NCBI GenBank assembly: GCA_043818355.1
Contig: JBDRFX010000031.1
Coordinates: 1 to 17,100, forward strand
Direction: 5' to 3'
Length of the DNA: 17,100 nt
Origin: JAHJCL01 sp043818355
GTDB taxonomy: Bacteria; Patescibacteriota; Minisyncoccia; Minisyncoccales; DG-74-3
Below the pieces are notes generated by a model. That model worked only from the letters and a program-made list of their open reading frames with translations, was not told where the DNA came from and did not search any database. The position numbers were made by a program, and so were the translations under genes. Below are positions 1 through 5,725 of the stretch, piece by piece; the first letter of the stretch is position 1, and every line of letters starts with the position of its first letter.

Positions 1-1
1 A

Positions 2-208
2 GGGAGAGATGAAAAAGATAATGAGCAAATTTTAAAATTGAAAAAAGATAAAGATATTGCTTTTGAGCCCGATAATTTTTCAGGTCCTACGGTTTTAATT
101 AGGGGATTTGGAAAAGAGATTCCAGAAGAAGTTATTATAAAGGCAAAAAGTCTTTTGTTGAAATATTCTAAAAAGGCTCCCAAAGAGCTAATAATCCATG
201 AAGTTTAA
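2..208 (+). CDS. C-terminal end of an NFACT-R/DUF814-like RNA-binding protein (5' truncated)
   Basis: The window opens inside a gene; 68 codons are visible and end at TAA (206-208). The fragment begins GRDEKDNEQILKL and continues through a segment reading EPDNFSGPTVLIRG to the end KELIIHEV. The order 'GR(N/D)E..N..L', an acidic linker, then 'GP(T)xL(I/V)RG' and a short helix resembles, from memory, the C-terminal end of NFACT-R/DUF814-type domains. In some archaea and bacteria these are fused to PP-loop ATPases related to tRNA thiolation enzymes. The catalytic part, if any, lies outside the window, so the enzyme activity cannot be read here. The frame is fully open from the window edge. The family match is recall without an alignment, so it is moderate at best; that this is the end of a real gene is much more secure. 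Confidence 0.5.
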   Translation, partial: GRDEKDNEQILKLKKDKDIAFEPDNFSGPTVLIRGFGKEIPEEVIIKAKSLLLKYSKKAPKELIIHEV

Positions 209-330
209 AGAAAATAGCTTTACTTAAGAAAGAAGGCGCGTTAGAGCTAAAACAGTAAAGTGCCCAAGAGGTGAGTATTGACAATTTAATAGAATCATTT
301 AATCTGAAAACAGTAACGAGACGATGAAAA

Positions 331-708
331 GTGAAAGATGGAGATCTGAGACGGACCATAGAGGAGAGGATAGACAGATTGAGGGAAGAAATTTTTCTGA
401 CCAGAGCATCTGAAAATCATGACCAGATAAAAATAGAAGAACAAATTCTACTGGAGCTCGATAGAGATGTACAAGTAGAAACTGTTCAAGAAAGAATACA
501 AAATACCTCTAAAAAAATATCTGATATTAGAGAAAAAAGAAGAAAATTAGTTATTAAAAAATATGATTTAGAGGTGGAGGGGGGAGATGTTTCAAAAGAA
601 ATAGCCCAACTTGAACTGGAGATAGAAAAGTCCTCTATAAAAGATTACCAGCAGACAGGCTGGTTAAAATACAACACAAGACTTCTAAAGTCTATTAGTG
701 GTCACTAG
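331..708 (+). CDS. Small charged coiled-coil protein of unknown function
   Basis: I do not recognise this 125-residue protein. It is almost all helix-forming and highly charged, with heptad-like spacing at about residues 5-45 (EERIDRLREEIF) and 50-105 (QERIQNTSKKISDIREKRRK), so a coiled coil is likely. There is no signal peptide, membrane segment or cysteine. The chosen start is GTG at 331, the first start after an in-frame TGA at 325-327; no SD precedes it. The same frame is coding-like further upstream (208-324) but is interrupted by TAA at 256 and TGA at 325. The gene could therefore be the remnant of a longer one, or its start may be misplaced. It stops with TAG and converges on rplT, with a weak hairpin between them. 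Confidence 0.5.
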   Translation: MKDGDLRRTIEERIDRLREEIFLTRASENHDQIKIEEQILLELDRDVQVETVQERIQNTSKKISDIREKRRKLVIKKYDLEVEGGDVSKEIAQLELEIEKSSIKDYQQTGWLKYNTRLLKSISGH

Positions 709-722
709 CTTTTATTTAAAAT

Positions 723-743
723 AGGTTAGGACCTCTTTTTTTT
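723..743. terminator. Weak convergent terminator between the coiled-coil gene and rplT
   Basis: A short stem AGGT (723-726) / ACCT (731-734) with a TAGG loop is followed on the plus strand by C and eight Ts (736-743). The hairpin has only 4 bp. On the minus strand the same stem is followed by ATTTTAAAT, so it could serve both converging units, and the T run overlaps the rplT stop codon. Position and T tract support it; the stem is marginal. Confidence 0.35.
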
Positions 744-1089
744 ATCCCTTAACTTTTTCAACAATTTTTTCAAAAGCTTGAGGTTGGCTTTCAACAATTT
801 CAGCTAAAACTTTTCTGTCTAATTCAATATTCTTTTCTTTCATTCCGTGGATTAACTTATTATATGATAATCCTAATTTTCTTGAAGCGGCGTTAATCTT
901 TATTTGCCACAGGCTACGGAAGACTCTTTTCTTTTTCTTTCTATCCCTGAACATATTTGTCCAAGCGTGAAGAAGAGCTTCTTTGGCTGCTCTGAATTTA
1001 GATTTTCTACCCCATTGATATCCCTTGGTGTTTTCAAGAATATTTTTCCTTCTTTTTCTTGCTATTGTTCCTCTTTTTACTCTTGTCAT
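742..1089 (-). CDS. rplT: 50S ribosomal protein L20
   Basis: L20 binds 23S rRNA early in large-subunit assembly; in several bacteria it also represses its own operon. The 115-residue product is full length. It has the typical basic N-terminal helix (TRVKRGTIARKRRKNIL), the conserved GYQWGRKSKFRAAKEALLHA region, the FRSLWQIKINAASRKLGLSYNKLIHGM core and the short C-terminal helices. ATG at 1089 is the first Met of the conserved N terminus. It lies 1 nt downstream of the rpmI stop and is the last gene of infC-rpmI-rplT. No SD is visible. I saw no L20-binding leader: infC begins only about 22 nt after the tmRNA 3' end, so any L20 control would have to work differently. Confidence 0.97.
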   Translation of the reverse strand: MTRVKRGTIARKRRKNILENTKGYQWGRKSKFRAAKEALLHAWTNMFRDRKKKKRVFRSLWQIKINAASRKLGLSYNKLIHGMKEKNIELDRKVLAEIVESQPQAFEKIVEKVKG

Positions 1090-1090
1090 T

Positions 1091-1279
1091 TTAGTATTTT
1101 AAAAGCTGTTTAATTTTTTTAGCTTCTGACTTTGAAACCTCTACCATTTTGCGTCCTTTTCTTCTTGCATCCCCAGTTTTCTTAGATCTATTGTGATTTA
1201 AACCAACTGCCATTCTTAATATTTTGCCAGTTTTAGTAAACTTAAAACGTTTTGCTATTGATTGTCTAATTTTTGCCAT
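1091..1279 (-). CDS. rpmI: 50S ribosomal protein L35
   Basis: L35 is a small basic large-subunit protein that packs near the 23S core. The 62-residue product has the family N terminus (AKIRQSIAKRFKFTKTGKILR), the central His/Arg/Lys-rich part (GLNHNRSKKTGDARRKGRK) and a lysine-rich C-terminal helix; 62 to 66 residues is the usual length. The ATG at 1279 directly follows the infC stop (TAA 1283-1281) with a 1-nt gap, and rplT follows after another 1 nt. It is almost certainly translationally coupled to both. The AVGLNHNRSKKTGDARRKGR segment differs from the common GKRHLL(L/T)KKS form, but the overall pattern and the gene order leave little doubt. Confidence 0.93.
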   Translation of the reverse strand: MAKIRQSIAKRFKFTKTGKILRMAVGLNHNRSKKTGDARRKGRKMVEVSKSEAKKIKQLLKY

Positions 1280-1280
1280 A

Positions 1281-1805
1281 TTATTGTTTTGATATAATCA
1301 TTAAGAGATTTTTTCCTCTCATCACAATATCTTTCTCGGTTTTAACAGGAATTTTTTCATTTAACAAGATGATGAACTGTTTTATTTTCTCGTTAGCTAT
1401 TTGAGTTAAGGCTCTTTGTCTTCCCCTTAGAATAATTTCTATTTTTATTTTATCTCCTCTAGTCAAGAATTTTTCTGCCTGTTTGGCTCTAATTTCCATA
1501 TCATGTGGAGAAATATTAAAGCTTAACCTAATTCCTTTTAATTCGCTAGTTTTTTGAGCTTTTTGTTTTTTCTTTTTCTTTTCTTGAGAATAAAGATATT
1601 TTCCGTATTCTGTTATTTTACAGATAGGTGGGTCTACTTTCTCTGTTACTTGAACTAAGTCAAGTTGTTTATCGTAAGCCATTTTTAAGGCCTCTTTTAA
1701 AATAACAATGCCAAGTTGATTTCCCTCTTCGTCAATAAGCCTAACTTTTTCGGCCTTGATTCTATTGTTTATGGGCGTTGGTTTTGGGTATTGTTTTTTA
1801 TTCAA
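1281..1805 (-). CDS. infC: Translation initiation factor IF-3 with a non-AUG start
   Basis: IF3 keeps the 30S subunit free, proofreads the initiator tRNA and start codon, and discriminates against non-standard starts. The 174-residue product has the N domain (INNRIKAEKVRLIDEEGNQLG, then DLVQVTEKVDPPICKITEYGKYLY), a lysine-rich linker (KKKKKQKAQK) and the C domain (LSFNISPHDMEIRAKQAEKFLTRGDKIKIEIILRGRQRAL). There is no ATG or GTG between the upstream stop and the conserved N domain. The best start is TTG at 1805; ATA (1808-1806) and ATT (1820-1818) are also in frame. No SD precedes any of them. E. coli infC uses AUU for IF3 autoregulation, so a poor start is expected for the family. The gene begins 8 to 23 nt after the tmRNA 3' end and is probably cotranscribed with it. 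Confidence 0.96.
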   Translation of the reverse strand: MNKKQYPKPTPINNRIKAEKVRLIDEEGNQLGIVILKEALKMAYDKQLDLVQVTEKVDPPICKITEYGKYLYSQEKKKKKQKAQKTSELKGIRLSFNISPHDMEIRAKQAEKFLTRGDKIKIEIILRGRQRALTQIANEKIKQFIILLNEKIPVKTEKDIVMRGKNLLMIISKQ

Positions 1806-1827
1806 TATGTTTTTGTTAATTCTTATG

Positions 1828-2165
1828 TGGAGATGGCGAGGGTGAACTCGCGTCCAAAGTTTTTATCAAAATAACTCTACAGATATAGTCTATTTATTTT
1901 TAATATTAGATGAATAATAGACAAAAATCTAATATTTTTACCTCTAAGTTTCAATAGAGCTTTGAGGTTTAGCTTTATCTATCTCCAAAATATTACACCC
2001 AGATTCAACCTATGGAGAATCAATTGGCTGGATGCCACATTAAGCGTATGCTAGTGCGGGTTGTTCAAATAAGTTTGCACTTATTGGTTTCTTAAAGTTT
2101 AGCGAGATTTAAGAATACTCGATCTGCATAAGTTGATAAAGAACATTGTCGAAACATTCATCCCC
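1828..2165 (-). ncRNA. ssrA: tmRNA (transfer-messenger RNA)
   Basis: tmRNA rescues stalled ribosomes with SmpB, acting first as alanyl-tRNA and then as template for a degradation tag. The 5' end reads GGGGATGAATGTTTCGAC (2165-2148) and the 3' end CGCCATCTCC-A (to 1828). These pair as a 7-bp acceptor stem with one G-U; CCA is not encoded. P2 pairs TTTATCA (2140-2134) with TGATAAA (1868-1862). PK1 has CGAG/CTCG plus a perfect 8-bp pseudoknot, TTCTTAAA (2115-2108) with TTTAAGAA (2096-2089). The tag frame starts 10 nt later. After it come a GATTC/GAATC helix and AT-rich pseudoknot candidates (ACCTC/GAGGT; AATATTAGA/TCTAATATT). The T-arm is GCGAG-UUCACC-CUCGC, a 6-nt loop instead of 7. It starts 2 nt after the smpB stop. 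Confidence 0.96.
2040..2078 (-). other. tmRNA-encoded proteolysis tag reading frame
   Basis: The resume codon is GCA at 2078-2076 and the tag reads A-N-L-F-E-Q-P-A-L-A-Y-A, then TAA at 2042-2040. With the alanine carried by tmRNA itself the tag would be (A)ANLFEQPALAYA. The AN start is typical. The usual C terminus is ALAA (or LVA/VAA); here it is A-Y-A. The frame was chosen by its 10-nt distance from PK1, the AN start, and the absence of a better frame before the next helix. Confidence 0.85.
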
Positions 2166-2167
2166 AT

Positions 2168-2611
2168 TTATTCTTTCAAAGCTCTTGCGATATTTATTTT
2201 AACGTCTCTGTCTTTGATTTTTTCTCTTTTATCGTACTTCTTTAAAACCTTTCCTAATCCAAAGACGACCTTGATTATACCCTTTTTACTATAAATTTTC
2301 AAGGGTATCAAGGTTAAGCCTTTGGTTTGGGTCTTACCAATTAAATAATTTATCTCAGATTTTTTCAAAAGAAGCTTTCTTATCCTCTGTCCGTCATAAT
2401 CCTTGGGGGCATTTTTGGGCTGATAAGCAGGTATTTGAGCTCCAATTAAATAGACTTCAGCTCCTCTAACTATTACATATGATCCGGGTAGAATAATTCT
2501 TCCTCCTTTAATTGATTTTACTTCTTGCCCGTTCAAAGCAATGCCAGCCTCAAATTCTTCTAGTATTTGGTATTTAAATAAAGCCCTTTTATTGTTAGCG
2601 AATATTGTCAT
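2168..2611 (-). CDS. smpB: SsrA-binding protein SmpB
   Basis: SmpB binds the tRNA-like part of tmRNA and places its C-terminal tail in the empty mRNA channel of stalled ribosomes. The 147-residue product has the OB-fold signatures: NNKRALFKYQILEEFEAGIALNG, EVKSIKGGRIILPGSYV, the KKYDKREKIKDRDV segment, and a short tail ending INIARALKE. Family length is about 150 to 160. The start is ATG at 2611, next to the conserved N terminus, and no SD is visible. It lies downstream of the MFS gene (37 nt) and ends 2 nt before the tmRNA 5' end, so protein and RNA partner are probably made from one transcript. A TAAAAT -10-like hexamer (2628-2623) upstream is possible but has no good -35. Confidence 0.97.
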   Translation of the reverse strand: MTIFANNKRALFKYQILEEFEAGIALNGQEVKSIKGGRIILPGSYVIVRGAEVYLIGAQIPAYQPKNAPKDYDGQRIRKLLLKKSEINYLIGKTQTKGLTLIPLKIYSKKGIIKVVFGLGKVLKKYDKREKIKDRDVKINIARALKE

Positions 2612-2648
2612 TGCTTTTGTTTATTTTAGCATGAGTAACAGTTTGGCT

Positions 2649-3779
2649 CTAATCCATATTAGAAAAAGCAATTCCAGAGAACAAAACTTTTAGAACTGAG
2701 GCAGTAATGAACAGAAAAGTGAATCCATAAGAGGAGATTAAAAATCCCGAAAGAGCTTGTGTCACAGTCATTCCAACATGAGTTCCTATCATTAAGAATC
2801 CAATGTCTGCAGCTAAGGAACCAGAATCTGCTGCTTGGACAAAAATAGTTTCTTGTCCTATGTCAGATATGTTGGTTGATATTCCCACAATCACTATTAA
2901 GATTGATAATATTTTTATATCAACAAATGGGAAAAGAGCAATCAGTATGGATGACAAAATTCCACAAATCAATAATTTATCTTTAGCTTTTCCGAAAGAT
3001 CTAAAGGCAAATACTGCCATACCTCCTAAAAATCCTCTAATTCCCAAAAGCAGTCCAATAAACTCTTTGGTCATACCAGCTTCTTTTAAAAATAGAGGAA
3101 GAATATATCCTCCAATAAGTCCCCAATAAAAACCTTGAATGAAAAAGATAAGAAAGAACTTTTTGAATTTTTCACTTTTATTCTTAAAATCAAAGCTTTT
3201 TAAGATGTCTAGTATTTTAACGTTTTCTTTGTTTTTATCTTTTAGTTTTTTAATATTAGGGAATAAAAGTAAAGATAAAAGAATCAAAAATATTAATGTT
3301 TTGTCATAAGAAAAAGTGGTTATTAAAAATCCTGCAATCATTATTCCCGAAGCATAAAATATTGAATCAGAAGCCATCATTTTGACTAAGACTCTTTCTT
3401 TTTTTTCGCTATAGTCTAACATGTATGCTCTGTTCACTGACCAAAGAGCAGCAGATTTTAGTCCCTGACTAATATTTCCAATCAAAAACCCAAGAGCTGT
3501 TGTTGAGAAATAAAAAGCAGTTAAATATGCGACATTCATTATTCCATTAAGCCAGTAAAATCTTTTTCTCCCTAGAAAATCAGAAATCATACCAAAAATC
3601 AATCTATAAGTCTGTTTTACCAAAGGCAGAATAGCAAAAATTAATCCCATTGATTTTATGGAAATATTTCTTTCCAACATTAAAAAAGGAATAAGTATAT
3701 AGATTACTCCCTCAATAAAACTGTTCAGTATTTGGATAACAAAAGCATTTGTTAACCCATTTTCTTTATTATCAGTCAT
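2649..3779 (-). CDS. Major facilitator superfamily (MFS) transporter
   Basis: This 376-residue polytopic membrane protein has two sets of hydrophobic helices. The TM2-TM3 loop carries MFS motif A as GMISDFLGRK (residues 63-72), which marks a secondary transporter. A basic, lysine-rich cytoplasmic loop sits near the middle (KKLKDKNKENVKILDILKSF), as expected between the two six-helix bundles. The substrate cannot be read; drug or metabolite efflux is the commonest role for this type. I chose ATG at 3779 (MTDNKENG) rather than the longer TTG reading at 3830 or the ATG at 3803. A good promoter (TTGACC-17-TACAAT) occupies 3830-3802, which puts the transcript start near 3795. It is the first gene of the minus-strand unit leading into smpB-ssrA-infC and is divergent from argS. 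It ends with TAG. Confidence 0.88.
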   Translation of the reverse strand: MTDNKENGLTNAFVIQILNSFIEGVIYILIPFLMLERNISIKSMGLIFAILPLVKQTYRLIFGMISDFLGRKRFYWLNGIMNVAYLTAFYFSTTALGFLIGNISQGLKSAALWSVNRAYMLDYSEKKERVLVKMMASDSIFYASGIMIAGFLITTFSYDKTLIFLILLSLLLFPNIKKLKDKNKENVKILDILKSFDFKNKSEKFKKFFLIFFIQGFYWGLIGGYILPLFLKEAGMTKEFIGLLLGIRGFLGGMAVFAFRSFGKAKDKLLICGILSSILIALFPFVDIKILSILIVIVGISTNISDIGQETIFVQAADSGSLAADIGFLMIGTHVGMTVTQALSGFLISSYGFTFLFITASVLKVLFSGIAFSNMD

Positions 3780-3801
3780 TTTTGTTTTGAATAATGTTTT
3801 C

Positions 3802-3830
3802 ATTGTACATAAAAAGGGTATCAAGGTCAA
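3802..3830 (-). promoter_or_regulatory. Promoter for the MFS-smpB-ssrA unit
   Basis: On the minus strand TTGACC (3830-3825), a 17-nt spacer and TACAAT (3807-3802) match sigma-70 consensus at 5/6 and 5/6. The start of transcription would be near 3795, giving about 16 nt of leader with no SD before ATG 3779. The site overlaps the apparent N-terminal extension of the transporter frame, which argues against that extension. Confidence 0.65.
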
Positions 3831-3842
3831 AGAAAAAATATC

Positions 3843-3871
3843 TTGATTTGGCTTTTAATTTAATTCATAAT
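3843..3871 (+). promoter_or_regulatory. argS promoter, nearly leaderless
   Basis: TTGATT (3843-3848), a 17-nt spacer and CATAAT (3866-3871) lie just before the argS ATG at 3881. Only 9 nt separate the -10 hexamer from the start codon, so transcription should begin within about 3 nt of the ATG. No SD is present or could be. It is arranged back to back with the MFS promoter. Confidence 0.65.
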
Positions 3872-3880
3872 AAAAGCATA

Positions 3881-5602
3881 ATGAAGCAGAAAATATTTGA
3901 AATAATTCAAACATCTATTGAGAGAGCTAAAAAGAGCGGAAAACTTCCTGCTTTTGTTGTTCCAGAGATTATAGTAGATCATCCTAATGATAAAGAACAC
4001 GGAGATTTTTCTTGTAGCATAGCTTTATCCATAGGTAAGATTTTAAAGCAAAACCCAATGGAGATTGCTCAGATTATATATGATGAAATTGAGCTTAGTG
4101 ATTTTGATAAAGTTGAAATAATGAAACCAGGCTTTATCAATTTTTTCTTGTCTAACAATTATTTAATTGATGAATTAGAAAAGATTTTGAAAGAAGGAGA
4201 CAAGTACGGATCTGGAACAATGAATAAAACAGTTGTTGTAGATTATTCAGCTCCCAATATCGCAAAGCCCTTTGGCATAGGACACTTAAGGTCAACCATT
4301 ATTGGTCAAGCCATATACAATATTTATAGTTTTTTGGGAGCAAAATGTATTGGTGACAATCATTTGGGAGATTGGGGAACTCAGTTTGGTAAAATGATAG
4401 TAGCTATTAAAATTTGGGCCAATGAAGACAATATCAAAGACTTGACTATTGCTGACCTAGAAAAGCTTTATGTCAAGTTTCACGAAGAATCAGTGGTAGA
4501 CGGATCAGATTTAGAAGAACAAGCAAGGAGCTGGTTTAAAAAACTAGAAGATGGAGATGAAGAGGCCAGAGCAATTTGGCAGACTTGTATTGATATTAGT
4601 TTGAAAGAATTTGATAGAATTTATAAATTATTGGGAGTAAAGATTGATTATACTTTGGGAGAAAGTTTTTATGGAGACAAAATGATTCCAATTATTGAAG
4701 AAGCTTTAAAGAAAAAAATTGCTAAAAAAAGTAGAGGAGCTGTTATTGTTGAATTTGAAGATAAAAATCTCCCTCCAGCAATGATTTTGAAGTCCGATGA
4801 AGCCACCAATTATTTCACCAGAGATTTAGCTACAATCAAATATCGTTTAGAAGCCTGGGATCCCGACTTAATAATTTATGAAGTTGGAGCAGAACAAAAG
4901 CTTCATTTTAAGCAATTATTTAAAACAGTTAATCTTTTAGGATGGATTTCCGAAGACAAGCTTGTTCATGTTGCACATGGATTTTATAGGAACAAGGAAG
5001 GGAAGTTCTCAACTAGAAAGGGCAAAACTATTCATTTGGAAAGTGTTTTGAATGAAGCCATTGATAGGGCTAGAAAAGTTATTGATGATTCTCAGACAAA
5101 TAAAGAATTATCTGATCAAGAAAAAAATGAGATTTCTAGAATTGTTGGTATAGGAGCTGTGAAATATAATGATTTGTCTCAACACTATAGCAAAGAGGTT
5201 GTCTTTGATTGGGATAAGATTTTAAATTTAAAAGGGGATTCAGGGCCATATTTACAATATGTTTATACCCGTTGTGCCAGTATTGTTAAAAAGGCTGAAA
5301 TTGATGTTAAATTAAAGAAGAAAGAAGTAGAATTGAATGCAGAAGAGCTAGAAATATTAAGAGAGATATATAAATTTCCTGAAGTGGTGAGGTCTGCCGC
5401 CAATAAATTTTCTCCTAATTTAATTTGTAACTTTGCCTTCAACTTAGCTCAACAATTTAATTCTTTTTATCAAGCTCATTCTGTCTTGGGAGCTGATTCA
5501 GAGGAATCAAAAATGTTTAGGGTAGCGTTAACTCAAGGAGTTGCCCAAATATTAAAGAGTTCTCTCTTGTTGCTGGGAATAGAAATTCCAGAAAAAATGT
5601 AG
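3881..5602 (+). CDS. argS: Arginyl-tRNA synthetase
   Basis: ArgRS charges tRNA-Arg in the cytoplasm. The 573-residue product has the N-terminal Add-1 tRNA-recognition domain (about 1-105) and then the class I catalytic core. The core opens with YSAPNIAKPFGIGHLRSTIIG, in which the HIGH motif is GIGH (132-135). It also has GDNHLGDWGTQFGKM, the KMSKS equivalent KFSTRKG (375-381), and the alpha-helical anticodon domain with YLQYVYTRCASI and QFNSFYQAHSVL. ATG 3881 is chosen over an in-frame ATG at 3794: the extra 29 residues (MFSLYIKRVSRSKKKYLDL...) are not family-like, and the promoter lies inside them. GIGH and KFSTRKG are close to normal ArgRS forms. The gene ends with TAG and a terminator follows 20 nt later, so it is probably monocistronic. 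Confidence 0.97.
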   Translation: MKQKIFEIIQTSIERAKKSGKLPAFVVPEIIVDHPNDKEHGDFSCSIALSIGKILKQNPMEIAQIIYDEIELSDFDKVEIMKPGFINFFLSNNYLIDELEKILKEGDKYGSGTMNKTVVVDYSAPNIAKPFGIGHLRSTIIGQAIYNIYSFLGAKCIGDNHLGDWGTQFGKMIVAIKIWANEDNIKDLTIADLEKLYVKFHEESVVDGSDLEEQARSWFKKLEDGDEEARAIWQTCIDISLKEFDRIYKLLGVKIDYTLGESFYGDKMIPIIEEALKKKIAKKSRGAVIVEFEDKNLPPAMILKSDEATNYFTRDLATIKYRLEAWDPDLIIYEVGAEQKLHFKQLFKTVNLLGWISEDKLVHVAHGFYRNKEGKFSTRKGKTIHLESVLNEAIDRARKVIDDSQTNKELSDQEKNEISRIVGIGAVKYNDLSQHYSKEVVFDWDKILNLKGDSGPYLQYVYTRCASIVKKAEIDVKLKKKEVELNAEELEILREIYKFPEVVRSAANKFSPNLICNFAFNLAQQFNSFYQAHSVLGADSEESKMFRVALTQGVAQILKSSLLLLGIEIPEKM

Positions 5603-5621
5603 AATATTCTAGTAAGGTTTT

Positions 5622-5650
5622 AAAAGGATTACGATAAATAATCCTTTTTT
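5622..5650 (+). terminator. Intrinsic terminator after argS
   Basis: A perfect 10-bp stem AAAAGGATTA (5622-5631) / TAATCCTTTT (5639-5648) with a 7-nt loop runs into Ts (5645-5650). It lies 20 nt past the argS stop and before ileS, so it separates the two genes. Both arms are A/T-flanked, so it could also act in reverse. Confidence 0.65.
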
Positions 5651-5684
5651 AGTTTTTCATCAACACTTTTTAGGTTGAAAAATA

Positions 5685-5690
5685 TATAAT
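5685..5690 (+). promoter_or_regulatory. Candidate -10 element for the ileS-metG run
   Basis: An exact TATAAT lies 35 nt before the ileS ATG, just after the argS terminator, where a promoter is needed. No convincing -35 is found 16 to 18 nt upstream; a TTGAAA at 5675 is too close. It is supported by position and the consensus hexamer only. A 3-codon ORF (ATG 5718, TGA 5727-5729) overlaps the ileS start. Confidence 0.35.
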
Positions 5691-5725
5691 TTGGTGGTAA
5701 TTTATACTTAAATAATAATGAAAAT

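Noticed and set aside
278..306. TTGACA promoter before the coiled-coil gene
   Set aside because: The -35 is perfect but at 17 nt the -10 is AATCTG; the better TTTAAT (298-303) is only 14 nt away.
271..708. TGA read as a sense codon (Gly, as in Gracilibacteria/SR1) joining 271-324 to 331-708
   Set aside because: Long conserved genes here (for example IleRS, 944 codons) contain no in-frame TGA, which would be expected to be common under that code.
904..1113. Plus-strand ORF opposite rplT and rpmI
   Set aside because: It is the reverse of two conserved ribosomal protein genes; its composition (F/S/C-rich) is that of an antisense shadow. The same applies to the antisense ORFs over the MFS, ileS, glyS and AI-2E genes and at 168-359.
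3780..3830. TTG start giving the MFS transporter 17 extra residues
   Set aside because: The TTG is the first half of a TTGACC -35 with a TACAAT -10 17 nt later; ATG 3779 lies after the predicted transcript start.
3794..3880. 29-residue N-terminal extension of ArgRS from ATG 3794
   Set aside because: The segment is not ArgRS-like and holds the argS promoter; the conserved Add-1 domain begins at ATG 3881.
5603..5725. T-box riboswitch before ileS
   Set aside because: The space is only 123 nt, has no T-box-like motif or specifier arrangement, and its hairpin fits a simple argS terminator.
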